Below the pieces are notes generated by a model. That model worked only from the letters and a program-made list of their open reading frames with translations. It did not search any database and was not told the DNA's origin. From NCBI RefSeq assembly GCF_032583975.1, contig NZ_JAWHTF010000001.1: a stretch of 64,000 bases of DNA; one strand, given 5' to 3'. Position numbers and translations under genes: made by a program. The stretch is from Gilvirhabdus luticola (GTDB lineage Bacteria > Bacteroidota > Bacteroidia > Flavobacteriales > Flavobacteriaceae). Positions 15,291-25,116 of the stretch are shown in pieces (position 1 is the first letter of the stretch; every line of letters begins with the position of its first letter).

Positions 15291-18272
15291 ATGAAATACC
15301 ATTTCAACGAGATAGAGAAAAAGTGGCAAGATTACTGGGCAAAAAACCAGACTTTTAAAGCTGAAAACCAAAGTGACAAACCAAAATATTATGTTCTGGA
15401 CATGTTCCCATATCCAAGTGGTGCAGGGTTACATGTTGGGCATCCGCTAGGTTATATTGCCAGTGATATTTATGCGCGTTACAAACGTCATAAAGGATTC
15501 AATGTATTGCATCCTCAAGGTTATGATAGTTTTGGTTTGCCTGCTGAACAATATGCCATTCAAACGGGACAGCACCCTGCAATTACTACCGAAGAAAATA
15601 TTAAAACCTATCGTCGTCAGTTAGATCAGATTGGTTTTTCTTTTGATTGGTCGCGTGAAGTTAGAACTAGTGATCCAAAATATTACAAATGGACGCAATG
15701 GATTTTCATTAAATTGTTTGAGTCTTATTATTGTAAAGATTCAAATCAAGCAAGACCTATTTCCGAATTAATTACAGTTTTTAATCAAGAAGGAAATTTA
15801 AGAATTAATGCAGCTTGTGATGAAGATGTTACTTTTTTCTCGGCAGGCGAATGGAAGGTTTTTTCTTTTAAAACTCAACAGGAAATTCTATTAAAATACA
15901 GGCTAACCTATTTAGCAGAAACCGAAGTAAATTGGTGTCCGGCTTTAGGAACAGTTTTAGCCAATGACGAAATAGTCAATGGTGTTTCAGAACGCGGCGG
16001 TCATCCAGTAGTGAGAAAGAAAATGACGCAATGGAGTATGCGAATTTCTGCCTATGCTGAACGTTTACTTCAAGGTTTAGAAACTATTGATTGGACAGAT
16101 TCGCTTAAAGAAAGTCAGCGTAACTGGATTGGAAAATCGGTTGGTGCTTCTGTTACTTTTAAAGTTAAAAATCATGATGAGGTTATTGACGTCTTTACAA
16201 CCAGACCAGATACCATTTTCGGAGCAAGTTTTATGACCTTGGCTCCGGAGCATGAATTGGTTTCAAAAATCACAACTCCAGAACAAAAAGCTGAAGTAGA
16301 AGCCTATATTGAAGCCACCGCAAAACGAAGCGAGCGTGATAGAATGGCAGATGTAAAAACCATCACCGGTGCGTTTACAGGAGCTTATGCAGACCATCCG
16401 TTTACCAAAGAACCTATTCCAATCTGGATTGGTGATTATGTATTGGCAGGCTACGGTACAGGTGCAGTCATGTCTGTACCTTGTGGAGATCAACGCGATT
16501 TCGATTTCGCGAAACATTTTAATATTCCGATTCCTAATATTTTTGAAGGTGTTGATATTAGTGAAGAAGCCTTTACTGATAAAGAAAAAACCATTATTGC
16601 CAATAGTGATTTTTTAAATGGCCTGAACTATAAAGAAGCCACCAAAAAGATCATCGAGGAATTAGAAAAGATTGGTCAAGGTCAAGGTAAGACCAATTAC
16701 CGTTTACGTGATGCTGTATTTAGCAGACAACGTTATTGGGGCGAACCTTTTCCAGTGTATTATGTGAATGGTATGCCACAAATGATTGATGAAAAGTACT
16801 TGCCAATTACATTGCCAGAAGTTGAGAAATATCTACCAACTGAAACTGGCGAGCCACCTTTAGGTAATGCCACAGTTTGGGCTTGGGATGCTCAAAGACA
16901 TATTGTTGTGAATAATAGTGACATTGACCATAAAACCATTTTCCCATTAGAGTTAAATACCATGCCAGGTTGGGCAGGAAGTAGCCAATACTTTAATCGG
17001 TATATGGATCCACATAACGATAATGAAATTTTCTCACAGGAAGCCATTAATTATTGGCAGCAAGTGGACTTGTACATTGGAGGAAGTGAGCATGCGACGG
17101 GACATTTGCTGTATTCTCGTTTTTGGCAAAAGTTTATGTTTGATTTGGGTTTAGTACCACATGACGAATATGCCAAAAAGCTGATTAATCAAGGGATGAT
17201 TTTGGGCACCAGTGCATTTGTTAGAAGAATAGATAGCTTTATGTTTGAAAAAGGAAAACAAGGAGTTACTGATTTTCATACAGGAGGATATAATGTTGAA
17301 ACAAATATTTTAGTTTCAAATGGATTGGCTCAAAATCAAACATTCTTAAAGGATTTATTAATAAAAATTAAACCTGAAGGTGAAATAGCTCTCAAAGCTT
17401 ACAATAAGATAATTAGTGACATTGAAGAATATTCTATTAGTATTCGGCAAGGTATTCATGCAGATGTTTCTTTTGTCAATTCTTCAGATGAACTAGATAT
17501 TGAAACTTTTAAAAACTGGAGACCAGAATTTAAAGACGCAGAATTTATTTGTGAAGAAGATGGAACTTTTAAAGTGAAGCGTGATGTAGAAAAAATGTCC
17601 AAATCCAAATATAATGTGGTAAATCCAGACAACATCTGTCACGACTATGGTGCAGACAGTTTACGTTTGTATGAGATGTTTTTGGGGCCTTTAGAGCAAT
17701 ACAAGCCTTGGAATACTGCTGGAATTACAGGCGTACACAGTTTTCTTAAAAAACTCTGGAAATTGTATTTTGATGACAAAGGTTTAAAAGTGACTGACAC
17801 AAAACCATCAAGCGATAGTTTGAAAACGCTTCATAAAACCATAAAAAAGGTAGAAGAAGACATTGAGAATTTCTCTTTCAATACATCAGTTTCAACTTTT
17901 ATGATAGCAGTAAATGAATTGACTGCTCAAAAGTGTACTAGTAAAGCCATTTTGGAGCCTTTGTTGATTCTTATTTCTCCTTATGCACCGCATATTGCAG
18001 AAGAACTCTGGGAAGCTTTAGGACATAATGAGAGTATTTCTACAGCAGATTTTCCAGTTTTTGACGAACAATACTTGGTGGAAAGCACCAAAAATTATCC
18101 TATTTCGTTTAATGGAAAAATGCGTTTTACGTTAGAATTACCTTTAGATTTAAGCAAAGAAGACATAGAAAAAGCTGTTCTAGAATATGAGAAAACCCAA
18201 GATCAATTGCAAGGAAGAACACCTAAAAAAGTGATTGTGGTTCCAGGTAAAATAGTCAATATTGTAGGCTAA
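15291..18272 (+). CDS. leuS: Leucyl-tRNA synthetase with two insertions
   Basis: 993 residues, clearly longer than the roughly 860 of E. coli LeuRS. It charges tRNA-Leu. Class I motifs are HVGH (48-51) within [16 protein letters not shown] and KMSKS (768-772). The editing domain has [14 protein letters not shown] and [19 protein letters not shown]. Extra sequence lies at about 147-205 (between the catalytic core and [14 protein letters not shown]) and at about 640-740 before KMSKS. Shorter inserts at these points are usual in Bacteroidota LeuRS; the second one looks long here. The frame is intact throughout, so I read it as functional. Related repeats flank the gene. Confidence 0.95.
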   Translation: MKYHFNEIEKKWQDYWAKNQTFKAENQSDKPKYYVLDMFPYPSGAGLHVGHPLGYIASDIYARYKRHKGFNVLHPQGYDSFGLPAEQYAIQTGQHPAITTEENIKTYRRQLDQIGFSFDWSREVRTSDPKYYKWTQWIFIKLFESYYCKDSNQARPISELITVFNQEGNLRINAACDEDVTFFSAGEWKVFSFKTQQEILLKYRLTYLAETEVNWCPALGTVLANDEIVNGVSERGGHPVVRKKMTQWSMRISAYAERLLQGLETIDWTDSLKESQRNWIGKSVGASVTFKVKNHDEVIDVFTTRPDTIFGASFMTLAPEHELVSKITTPEQKAEVEAYIEATAKRSERDRMADVKTITGAFTGAYADHPFTKEPIPIWIGDYVLAGYGTGAVMSVPCGDQRDFDFAKHFNIPIPNIFEGVDISEEAFTDKEKTIIANSDFLNGLNYKEATKKIIEELEKIGQGQGKTNYRLRDAVFSRQRYWGEPFPVYYVNGMPQMIDEKYLPITLPEVEKYLPTETGEPPLGNATVWAWDAQRHIVVNNSDIDHKTIFPLELNTMPGWAGSSQYFNRYMDPHNDNEIFSQEAINYWQQVDLYIGGSEHATGHLLYSRFWQKFMFDLGLVPHDEYAKKLINQGMILGTSAFVRRIDSFMFEKGKQGVTDFHTGGYNVETNILVSNGLAQNQTFLKDLLIKIKPEGEIALKAYNKIISDIEEYSISIRQGIHADVSFVNSSDELDIETFKNWRPEFKDAEFICEEDGTFKVKRDVEKMSKSKYNVVNPDNICHDYGADSLRLYEMFLGPLEQYKPWNTAGITGVHSFLKKLWKLYFDDKGLKVTDTKPSSDSLKTLHKTIKKVEEDIENFSFNTSVSTFMIAVNELTAQKCTSKAILEPLLILISPYAPHIAEELWEALGHNESISTADFPVFDEQYLVESTKNYPISFNGKMRFTLELPLDLSKEDIEKAVLEYEKTQDQLQGRTPKKVIVVPGKIVNIVG

Positions 18273-18273
18273 T

Positions 18274-18379
18274 GTCATTACGAGGAGCATAGCGACGTGG
18301 TAATTTTTTTAATTGAATTTTGATTAAGTTAGATATTGAGCAGATTGCCACAACTTTTTATCAAAAGTTTCGCAATGAC
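18274..18379. repeat. Intergenic palindromic repeat, copy 2 (downstream of leuS)
   Basis: It begins GTCATTACGAGGAGCATAGC one base after the leuS stop and ends TTTCGCAATGAC; an internal CAGATTGC is also shared with copy 1. The ends are imperfect inverted repeats. The right end may double as structure in the 3' leader of leuS or as a weak transcription stop. Confidence 0.65.
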
Positions 18380-18394
18380 AAATAATATAAGTTA

Positions 18395-18664
18395 ATGTTT
18401 CAAATAGACTATATTGAAATCATAGGATTAATAGCAGCTACTTGTACAACTGCTGCTTTTTTGCCTCAAGTTTATAAAACCTGGAAAACTAAAGATGTGG
18501 CAGGCTTATCGCTTCCAATGGTTTTAATGCTTTTTATTGGAGTTGCGCTTTGGTTGCTTTATGGGTTCTTAATGAAAAGTATTTCCATAATCATAGCCAA
18601 TAGCATTACTATTATTTCTATATTTTTATTGGTCTATTTCAAGATTAAGCATCATAAAAAATAG
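18395..18664 (+). CDS. SemiSWEET-type transporter (PQ-loop), first of two
   Basis: 89 residues with three predicted helices (about 8-26, 42-60, 65-83), the half-transporter topology of SemiSWEETs. The PQ motif is in TAAFLPQVYKTWKTKD, followed by VAGLSLPM. SemiSWEETs dimerise and move sugars by facilitated diffusion; the substrate here is unknown. A second, related gene follows 162 bases downstream. Confidence 0.85.
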   Translation: MFQIDYIEIIGLIAATCTTAAFLPQVYKTWKTKDVAGLSLPMVLMLFIGVALWLLYGFLMKSISIIIANSITIISIFLLVYFKIKHHKK

Positions 18665-18826
18665 ATCATCTTGTTGTTAATTAACATTAAAAACTATGTT
18701 AATTTATCATTAAGGTTAATATAGTAAACAAACTCATCAATTTTAACTACTTTTTATTTCTAAAGTCTTCTCAATTTTGCTGCGAAATTTCAAAGTGAGA
18801 TTTACCCAAATTAAAATTGAAATAAA

Positions 18827-19090
18827 ATGAAATTAAGTATAGAAATAATAGGATTTATTGCAGCTATTTTAACAACGTCTGCATTTATTCCTCAAGTATA
18901 TAAAACAAGAAAGACCAGATCTGTAGAAAACTTATCGTTATCTATGTATTTAGTCATGCTAACAGGTGTGATTTTATGGCTCATTTATGGTATATATATT
19001 GAAAGTTATTCCATTATTGTGGCCAATCTGTTTACAGCATGTTTAATTGTTTTATTGCTGAATTATAAAATTAGGTTTTCAAGGCAATAA
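18827..19090 (+). CDS. SemiSWEET-type transporter (PQ-loop), second of two
   Basis: 87 residues, three helices, with TSAFIPQVYKTRKTRSVENL aligning to the neighbouring paralogue around the PQ motif. The two proteins agree best in the first helix and PQ loop and differ in helices 2 and 3, so this is an old tandem duplication. The intergenic gap is AT-rich with a short TTAATTAA palindrome and no terminator, so separate promoters or one transcript are both possible. Confidence 0.85.
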   Translation: MKLSIEIIGFIAAILTTSAFIPQVYKTRKTRSVENLSLSMYLVMLTGVILWLIYGIYIESYSIIVANLFTACLIVLLLNYKIRFSRQ

Positions 19091-19166
19091 CTGACAAAAT
19101 TACACACTGAAAAATTGGCTTATTTTTTGATACAATTAGAGTATATTTATAAAAATTTAAAAAAAC

Positions 19167-19859
19167 ATGTTAGGATATTATATATTAATTGGTGCAATAG
19201 CACTAGTAAGTTGGTTAGTAAGTAGTCAATTAAAAAGAAAGTTTGCTAAATACTCAAAAATACGTTTGCGTAACGGTATGAGCGGAGCAGAAATAGCTGA
19301 AAAAATGTTAGCAGATCATGGCATTACAGATGTAAAAGTGGTTTCGACTGCAGGAAGCTTAACAGACCATTATAACCCAAAAAGCAAAACAGTTAATTTA
19401 AGTGAATCTGTGTATAGTGAGCGAAATGCAGCTGCTGCTGCTGTGGCAGCACACGAGTGTGGTCATGCTGTGCAACATGCTCAAGCATATAGCTGGTTAC
19501 AAATGCGTTCTACTTTAGTTCCTGTTGTAAGTGTGTCTTCAGGTATGTCGCAATGGTTAATCATTGGAGGCTTGATTTTAGGAGCGGCGGCAGGAATGGG
19601 AATTGGTTACTGGGTTGCAGTGGCAGGATTAGCTATGATGGGTATGGCAACTTTGTTTAGCTTCATCACACTTCCTGTTGAATATGATGCAAGTAACAGA
19701 GCATTAGCTTGGCTAAAAAATAAGCACATGTTATCTCAAGAAGAATTTACTGGATCTGAAGATGCTTTAAAGTGGGCAGCCAGAACCTATTTGGTCGCAG
19801 CTATTGGTGCATTAGCTTCGTTAGTATATTGGGCATTACAGATTTTAGGAAGAGATTAA
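19167..19859 (+). CDS. Zinc metallopeptidase, YugP-like (DUF2268/membrane neutral protease family)
   Basis: 230 residues. One N-terminal helix is followed by a catalytic domain with AAHECGHAVQHA near 93-104, an HExxH zinc site (HECGH). Two or three C-terminal helices include LIIGGLILGAAAGMG and the stretch after TYLVAAIGALASL. The third zinc ligand is probably in the EYDASNRALAWL segment. Members are membrane-bound proteases of unknown substrate. A bidirectional terminator separates it from the convergent Lrp gene. Confidence 0.86.
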   Translation: MLGYYILIGAIALVSWLVSSQLKRKFAKYSKIRLRNGMSGAEIAEKMLADHGITDVKVVSTAGSLTDHYNPKSKTVNLSESVYSERNAAAAAVAAHECGHAVQHAQAYSWLQMRSTLVPVVSVSSGMSQWLIIGGLILGAAAGMGIGYWVAVAGLAMMGMATLFSFITLPVEYDASNRALAWLKNKHMLSQEEFTGSEDALKWAARTYLVAAIGALASLVYWALQILGRD

Positions 19860-19878
19860 TAACTGAAAACATAAAACT

Positions 19879-19906
19879 AAAAAGCGTCTTATTTAAGACG
19901 CTTTTT
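19879..19906. terminator. Bidirectional terminator between the zinc protease and Lrp genes
   Basis: AAAAAGCGTCTT and AAGACGCTTTTT form a 12-bp stem around ATTT, with a T run on the plus strand and an A run on the other side, so it can stop transcripts from both convergent genes. Confidence 0.85.
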
Positions 19907-20377
19907 TTATATCGCAATTTGTCTATCTATTTGTTGTTGCAGTGAAATGAAAGTTTCTGTACGAGACACACCAGGAATAGATTGGATTTCTTTATTAAGT
20001 AAGTACATTAAATGTGAATTATCTTTACAAAGAATCTTTATGAATATACTCCAATTTCCTGTAGTGTAATGACATTCTAAAACTTCAGGAATTTTCTTTA
20101 ACTGTTTTACCGCTTCTGGGTTGCTAACCGCTTTATCTAAATAAATACCAATAAATGCCATGGTTGTATAACCCAAAACTTGGGCATCAATAATAAATTT
20201 AGAACCAGAAATTAGTTTAGATTTTTCCAGCTTTCTTAATCGTTGGTGAATAGCAGCTCCAGAAATACCAACGTTTCTGGCAATTTCCAGAATTGGCGTT
20301 CTGGCATCTTCCATAAGAGCACGAAGAATTTGTTTGTCTATACCATCAATTTGAATATTTTGATTTACAACTTTCAT
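19907..20377 (-). CDS. Lrp/AsnC family transcriptional regulator
   Basis: 156 residues. A winged helix-turn-helix is at about 8-65 (DKQILRALMEDARTPILEIA, GISGAAIHQRLRKLEKSKLI), followed by the RAM ligand-binding domain (about 70-150). Lrp-type regulators respond to amino acids. It lies 63 bases downstream of a saccharopine dehydrogenase-like gene on the same strand, so control of lysine metabolism is a reasonable but unproven guess. Confidence 0.9.
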   Translation of the reverse strand: MKVVNQNIQIDGIDKQILRALMEDARTPILEIARNVGISGAAIHQRLRKLEKSKLISGSKFIIDAQVLGYTTMAFIGIYLDKAVSNPEAVKQLKKIPEVLECHYTTGNWSIFIKILCKDNSHLMYLLNKEIQSIPGVSRTETFISLQQQIDRQIAI

Positions 20378-20440
20378 TATGTTTATATTTTCGATATGAA
20401 ATATAAAATTAATGAAATGATTTAGAATTGTAAGGAGATG

Positions 20441-21805
20441 TTATAGATTTAATGGATTATAGCCTAAATATTTTACTTCCTTTTCATTGAAAACAATATC
20501 AAAACTCTCAAGTTCTTTTAATATTGGCTCATAAACTTCTTTTTTAATTGGAATTTGAACACCAGGTGTTGTAATCGTACCATTTAATATGGCAAGTGTT
20601 GCCATGGCTACAGGCAAGCCAACTGTTTTTGCCATGGCTGTATAGGTCTGATCTTCACCTGTTACAACCATAGTGGCATCAATTTGATGTTTTTTGCCTG
20701 CTAGCTCGTAACCAAATTTATGATACATTACAATCATATCTTTATCATCGTCTGACAAGGTCCAACTATCCATTAAGATTTTCTGAAGAATTTGTGCTGG
20801 AGTTGCCTTTTTGAGATTTACTTTTTTCTCTGGATTAAAAATATCTAATTCTTCAAGCTTATCCCAAACAATATCGTCCTGATCTATTTTTAATTGATGT
20901 CTGAACTTTAGCTCAACAGAATCTGTAGGACTATAAGGCAAAAATGCATTAACAAAATCACGATAACTCATGTTCTCACTATCGTCAATGGTATAGCTAT
21001 CGTCTGTCATTCCTAATTGTACAAAAATATTCCAGGCCCTACTAAAACCTACTCGACGCATAGTGCCCCGATATAAAGTTTTTGTATTATCTAAACCATA
21101 GGCACTTTGGTATTTTAAAGAATCTCGATTGGCATAGGCTTCAAACCGACCATAACCATCAATATCAAGAAATTCTGTTCGCCTAAATAATCTATCATAT
21201 GGAATGTATTTATAAGCACCTTCTTGTAAAAATTTTGCGGCACCACCTTGTCCAGCAATCACTACATTTCTTGGGTTCCATGTAAACTTATAATTCCAAA
21301 GATTGTTGTCACTTTCTGGAGCAACCAAACCACCGGTAAAAGATTCAAACAAAATTATCTTTCCACCTTGATCACGGATTCTTTCTATAACTTGCATGGC
21401 ACTCATGTGATCAATACCAGGATCTACTCCAATCTCGTTCATAAAGATTAGCCCTTTTTCCTTTGCAGATACATTCAACTGCTGCATTTCTTGACTTACA
21501 TACGATGCAGTAACCATATGTTTCCCATACAAAATACAATCTTTGGCAACCTCTATATGAAACCTTGCTGGAAGCATTGAGACAATGATATCAGTATTTT
21601 TAATAGCTTCTTCGCGAGAATTCTTATCAAAAACATCCAGTACAATTGCAGTGGCATTTTTGTGGTTACCAATTATTTTTTTTGCATTAGAAATATTGAC
21701 ATCACCAATAATAATTTGTAATTGTTCTGATTCAGATTTGTCTAAAAAATATTTGATTAGATAAGATGAAGATTTTCCAGAACCTATTACTAATATCTTT
21801 CGCAT
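20441..21805 (-). CDS. Saccharopine dehydrogenase family protein (Lys9-like)
   Basis: 454 residues. The N-terminal Rossmann start is MRKILVIGSGKSSSYLIKYF, with ASYVSQEMQQL and NEIGVDPGIDHMSA, both hallmarks of saccharopine reductase/dehydrogenase. The C-terminal domain contains VGFSRAWNIFVQLGM and KTVGLPVAMATLAILNG. The likely reaction is saccharopine to or from glutamate and 2-aminoadipate semialdehyde, in lysine breakdown. An Lrp regulator follows. The exact direction and substrate are not settled by sequence alone. Confidence 0.88.
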   Translation of the reverse strand: MRKILVIGSGKSSSYLIKYFLDKSESEQLQIIIGDVNISNAKKIIGNHKNATAIVLDVFDKNSREEAIKNTDIIVSMLPARFHIEVAKDCILYGKHMVTASYVSQEMQQLNVSAKEKGLIFMNEIGVDPGIDHMSAMQVIERIRDQGGKIILFESFTGGLVAPESDNNLWNYKFTWNPRNVVIAGQGGAAKFLQEGAYKYIPYDRLFRRTEFLDIDGYGRFEAYANRDSLKYQSAYGLDNTKTLYRGTMRRVGFSRAWNIFVQLGMTDDSYTIDDSENMSYRDFVNAFLPYSPTDSVELKFRHQLKIDQDDIVWDKLEELDIFNPEKKVNLKKATPAQILQKILMDSWTLSDDDKDMIVMYHKFGYELAGKKHQIDATMVVTGEDQTYTAMAKTVGLPVAMATLAILNGTITTPGVQIPIKKEVYEPILKELESFDIVFNEKEVKYLGYNPLNL

Positions 21806-21883
21806 AGTGAAATTTGTTGACTAATTTTGTTTAACGAATGTAATAAAATGAAACTGTTTTAAAAATCCAAAATAGAATTTTAT

Positions 21884-22276
21884 ATGAACAAAAAAATATT
21901 GATTGCGGGAGCCATTTTCGGAGTTTTAGCTGTTGCATTAGGTGCCTTTGGAGCTCATGGACTTAAAGGCCTTATATCTCTTGAAGCACAACAAACTTTT
22001 GAAACTGGAGTAAGATACCAAATGTATCATGCCATATTGTTATTGATTGTAGGACAAACATCATATTTAAGTAATAGATCCAAAAATAGTACGTACTACT
22101 TTTTAGTTTTTGGGATGGTGTTTTTTTCAGGTTCAATTTATGCATTGGCTACTAATGATCTTACTAGTTTCGATTTTAAAACCATTGCTTTATTAACGCC
22201 TTTGGGTGGTTTGTTGCTAATTGCTTCTTGGCTTATTATGCTATTCAATTTTTTCAAAATTAAACAAGATAAATAG
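21884..22276 (+). CDS. DUF423 family membrane protein
   Basis: 130 residues, four hydrophobic helices, starting with the family motif GVLAVALGAFGAHGLKGL and containing GVRYQMYHAILLLIVG. The family (YgdD in E. coli) has no established function. It precedes pckA by 64 bases, which have a TAATTTTG -7-like element at 22309-22316, so pckA probably has its own promoter. Confidence 0.88.
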   Translation: MNKKILIAGAIFGVLAVALGAFGAHGLKGLISLEAQQTFETGVRYQMYHAILLLIVGQTSYLSNRSKNSTYYFLVFGMVFFSGSIYALATNDLTSFDFKTIALLTPLGGLLLIASWLIMLFNFFKIKQDK

Positions 22277-22308
22277 GAAGTTTTAACAGCTACTTTAAAA
22301 TAATATTT

Positions 22309-22316
22309 TAATTTTG
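22309..22316 (+). promoter_or_regulatory. Candidate -7 element for pckA
   Basis: TAATTTTG fits TAnnTTTG, 24 bases before the pckA ATG at 22341. No convincing -33 TTG was found. Confidence 0.35.
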
Positions 22317-22340
22317 CTCCGTAAACAAAACAACAAAATT

Positions 22341-23957
22341 ATGGTGGATTACACCCAAACCACGAAAACGATTTCGTTAGATAAACACGGAATTAAAAAT
22401 GCTAAAATTCATTATCAATTATCGCCAAATCAATTGCATGATATAACCATAGAAAAAAAACAAGGAGTTCAAGTGTCTTCTGGAGCTCTTGCTGTCAATA
22501 CAGGTGAATTTACAGGGCGGTCACCTAAAGACAGGTTTATTGTAAAAGATGAAATAACTAAAGATAGGGTTTGGTGGGGAAATATAAATATTCCTTTTGA
22601 GCCAGACACATTTGATAAATTGCATGATAAAGTTGTAAATTACCTTTCTGAAAAAGAAATTTTTGTAAGAGATTGCTATGCATGCGCTGATGAAAACTAT
22701 AAATTAAATATTAGGGTTATTAATGAGTACCCTTGGAGTAACATGTTTGCTAATAACATGTTTTTAAGACCAAATGAATCTGAATTGGAAACATTTTCTC
22801 CAGAATGGAATGTAATCAACGCACCTGGATTTATTGCAGATCCAGAAGAAGATGGAACTCGACAACATAATTTTGCCATTTTAAATTTTACAAAGAAAAT
22901 TGCTTTAATAGGAGGAACAGGCTATACAGGAGAAATTAAAAAAGGAATATTTTCAGCCCTTAATTTCATACTTCCAGTATTTAAAAACACGTTACCAATG
23001 CATTGTAGTGCTAATATTGGTGAAGATGGAGATACTGCCATTTTCTTTGGATTGTCAGGTACCGGAAAAACAACCTTGTCAGCAGACCCAAATCGTCGTT
23101 TAATTGGAGACGATGAGCATGGATGGACCAACGAGAATACGGTTTTTAATTTTGAAGGAGGTTGCTATGCCAAAGTTATAAATCTATCAGAAGAAAATGA
23201 ACCAGATATTTTTAATGCTATCAAATCTGGAGCAATACTTGAGAATGTGATTTTAGATAAAAATGGAGAAGTTAATTTTGAAGACACTTCTATTACACAA
23301 AATACACGGGTAAGTTATCCAATAGATCATATAGATAATATTCAAGTTCCTTCAATTGGGAAGAATCCTAAAAATATATTTTTTTTAACAGCTGATGCTT
23401 TTGGGGTTTTACCTCCAATATCTAAATTAACGCCTGCACAAGCTGCTTATCATTTTATTTCTGGTTATACTGCAAAAGTAGCAGGAACAGAAGCTGGTGT
23501 CAAAGAACCGCAACCTTCTTTTTCCGCTTGCTTTGGTGCACCATTTATGCCTTTGCACCCAGCAAAATATGCTGAAATGTTAAGCAAAAAAATGAAAGAA
23601 GCTGGAGTAAATGTATGGTTGGTTAATACTGGTTGGACAGGAGGACCTTATGGGATAGGCACACGAATGAAATTAAAATACACTCGAGCCATGATTAATG
23701 CTGTACTTAACGGTGATTTAGGACTATACGACTATGACCATTATCATATACATTCTGTTTTTGGTGTTGCACAGCCAAGAACGTGCCCTGGTGTACCAAC
23801 AAGTGTTTTAAGTCCAAGGGCGACTTGGAATGATGATCAAGCATACTATAAGACTGCATTTAAACTGTCCAATGCCTTTAGAGAAAACTTTAAAAAATTT
23901 GAATCTTATGCAAGTGAGGAGATAAGAAGGGGTGGCCCACAGAGGTATGCTTTTTAG
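22341..23957 (+). CDS. pckA: Phosphoenolpyruvate carboxykinase (ATP)
   Basis: 538 residues from ATG 22341; an in-frame TTG at 22314 overlaps the -7-like element and is rejected. It converts oxaloacetate and ATP to PEP, CO2 and ADP. Motifs: TGEFTGRSPKDRF, the P-loop FFGLSGTGKTTLS (about 235-247), the metal-binding GDDEHGW, and NTGWTGGPYGIGTRM. The size fits the ATP type, and the GTP-type motif is absent. It is the committing step of gluconeogenesis, useful when growing on amino acids. Confidence 0.97.
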   Translation: MVDYTQTTKTISLDKHGIKNAKIHYQLSPNQLHDITIEKKQGVQVSSGALAVNTGEFTGRSPKDRFIVKDEITKDRVWWGNINIPFEPDTFDKLHDKVVNYLSEKEIFVRDCYACADENYKLNIRVINEYPWSNMFANNMFLRPNESELETFSPEWNVINAPGFIADPEEDGTRQHNFAILNFTKKIALIGGTGYTGEIKKGIFSALNFILPVFKNTLPMHCSANIGEDGDTAIFFGLSGTGKTTLSADPNRRLIGDDEHGWTNENTVFNFEGGCYAKVINLSEENEPDIFNAIKSGAILENVILDKNGEVNFEDTSITQNTRVSYPIDHIDNIQVPSIGKNPKNIFFLTADAFGVLPPISKLTPAQAAYHFISGYTAKVAGTEAGVKEPQPSFSACFGAPFMPLHPAKYAEMLSKKMKEAGVNVWLVNTGWTGGPYGIGTRMKLKYTRAMINAVLNGDLGLYDYDHYHIHSVFGVAQPRTCPGVPTSVLSPRATWNDDQAYYKTAFKLSNAFRENFKKFESYASEEIRRGGPQRYAF

Positions 23958-24081
23958 ATAATGTACTAATTTTTTTCATAAATAGCTGAACTGCAATATT
24001 ATTGGCTGAAATACACATATTTTTTTTGTTTGAAGCATAGGAAATTGTTAAGTTTAGTCCTTAATTAAAAATCCTAAACAC

Positions 24082-25035
24082 ATGAAAAAAATTACTTACT
24101 TATTGGCTTTTTTTTTAGTAGCCCAAACCTCACTTTTTGCACAATATACTGCAGTACCAGATGCAACTTTTGAAGCAGCATTATCATTCTATGATGATAT
24201 TCCTGCGGATGGACAAGTTCCTACAGCTTCAATGGAAGCGGAAACAGGTACTTTAGGGCTAGGAGCTGCTGGAATTTCCGATTTTACAGGAATTGAAGCG
24301 TTCATAAATGCTACAGGATTGAACCTAAACTATAATAATATGACAACACTAGATTTGTCAACAAATTTGGCCGTTCAAACATTAACGCTTGAAGGATGTG
24401 CTAACTTAACTTCAGTTACAATGCCTAGTGTTGGTAGTCAATTAACTAGTTTTTCTGCACCTGACGCTGCATTATCTGCTATAGATTTATCGAATAATTT
24501 ACTTTTGACAACCTTAAATATTCATGCCAACCAATTAACAGAATTGGATTTATCATTGAATACTGCTTTAACAAGTGTTGTTTGTACTAACCAAGGATCT
24601 GCAACATCACTTACAAGTTTAGACATGAGAAACGGCACCAATGCTACAGTATATGTAGATTCTGACAGTAACAATAATTTGACCTGTATTTTTGTTGATG
24701 ACTCTTCCGAACCTAATTTAGCAACTTGGTCTATTGATTTGAATAGTAATTTTGTAGAGAACCAAGGAGAGTGTGACCTTTTAGGAACAGACGATAAGAC
24801 ATTAACTGCTTTTAGTATGTATCCTAATCCAGCAAGAAGCTCTTTTTCAATTCTATCTAAAACACAATCTTCTATATTGGACGTTTATAGTATTACTGGA
24901 AAGTTGGTTTTAACAAAAGAACTAGCCTTTGGAGAAAATGAAGTTGGTATTACATCATTATCATCTGGAGTTTACTTGGCTAGATTTACTTCTGAAAACA
25001 GATCTGAAACTAAAAAACTAATCGTTGTTAATTAA
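24082..25035 (+). CDS. Secreted leucine-rich-repeat-like protein with T9SS sorting domain
   Basis: 317 residues. A signal peptide (1-20, ending SLFA-Q) is followed by a domain with irregular leucine-rich repeats: NLNYNNMTTLDLSTNL, LSAIDLSNNLLLTTL, LTELDLSLNTALTSV. The C-terminal about 75 residues are a type A T9SS sorting domain (SMYPNPARSSFSI, then SSGVYLARFTSENRSETKKL). It should be exported, cross the outer membrane by type IX secretion and be surface-bound or released. No enzymatic motif is seen. It stands alone before a strong terminator. Confidence 0.85.
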   Translation: MKKITYLLAFFLVAQTSLFAQYTAVPDATFEAALSFYDDIPADGQVPTASMEAETGTLGLGAAGISDFTGIEAFINATGLNLNYNNMTTLDLSTNLAVQTLTLEGCANLTSVTMPSVGSQLTSFSAPDAALSAIDLSNNLLLTTLNIHANQLTELDLSLNTALTSVVCTNQGSATSLTSLDMRNGTNATVYVDSDSNNNLTCIFVDDSSEPNLATWSIDLNSNFVENQGECDLLGTDDKTLTAFSMYPNPARSSFSILSKTQSSILDVYSITGKLVLTKELAFGENEVGITSLSSGVYLARFTSENRSETKKLIVVN

Positions 25036-25049
25036 CATTAGAAAAGAAT

Positions 25050-25089
25050 AAATAAAAAGGCGTCACTAACAAGTGACGCCTTTTTATTT
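25050..25089. terminator. Bidirectional terminator between the T9SS protein and hemD
   Basis: An 18-bp perfect stem, centred on GGCGTCACT/AGTGACGCC with an AACA loop and A/T flanks, lies between convergent genes and fits termination of both. Confidence 0.88.
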
Positions 25090-25116
25090 ATGTGCTGTTC
25101 AGCTAATATAGATAGG

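Noticed and set aside
15740..17560. Intein or frameshift in leuS to explain its length
   Set aside because: The frame is continuous, insert borders lack intein splice motifs, and the insert positions match known variable points of LeuRS.
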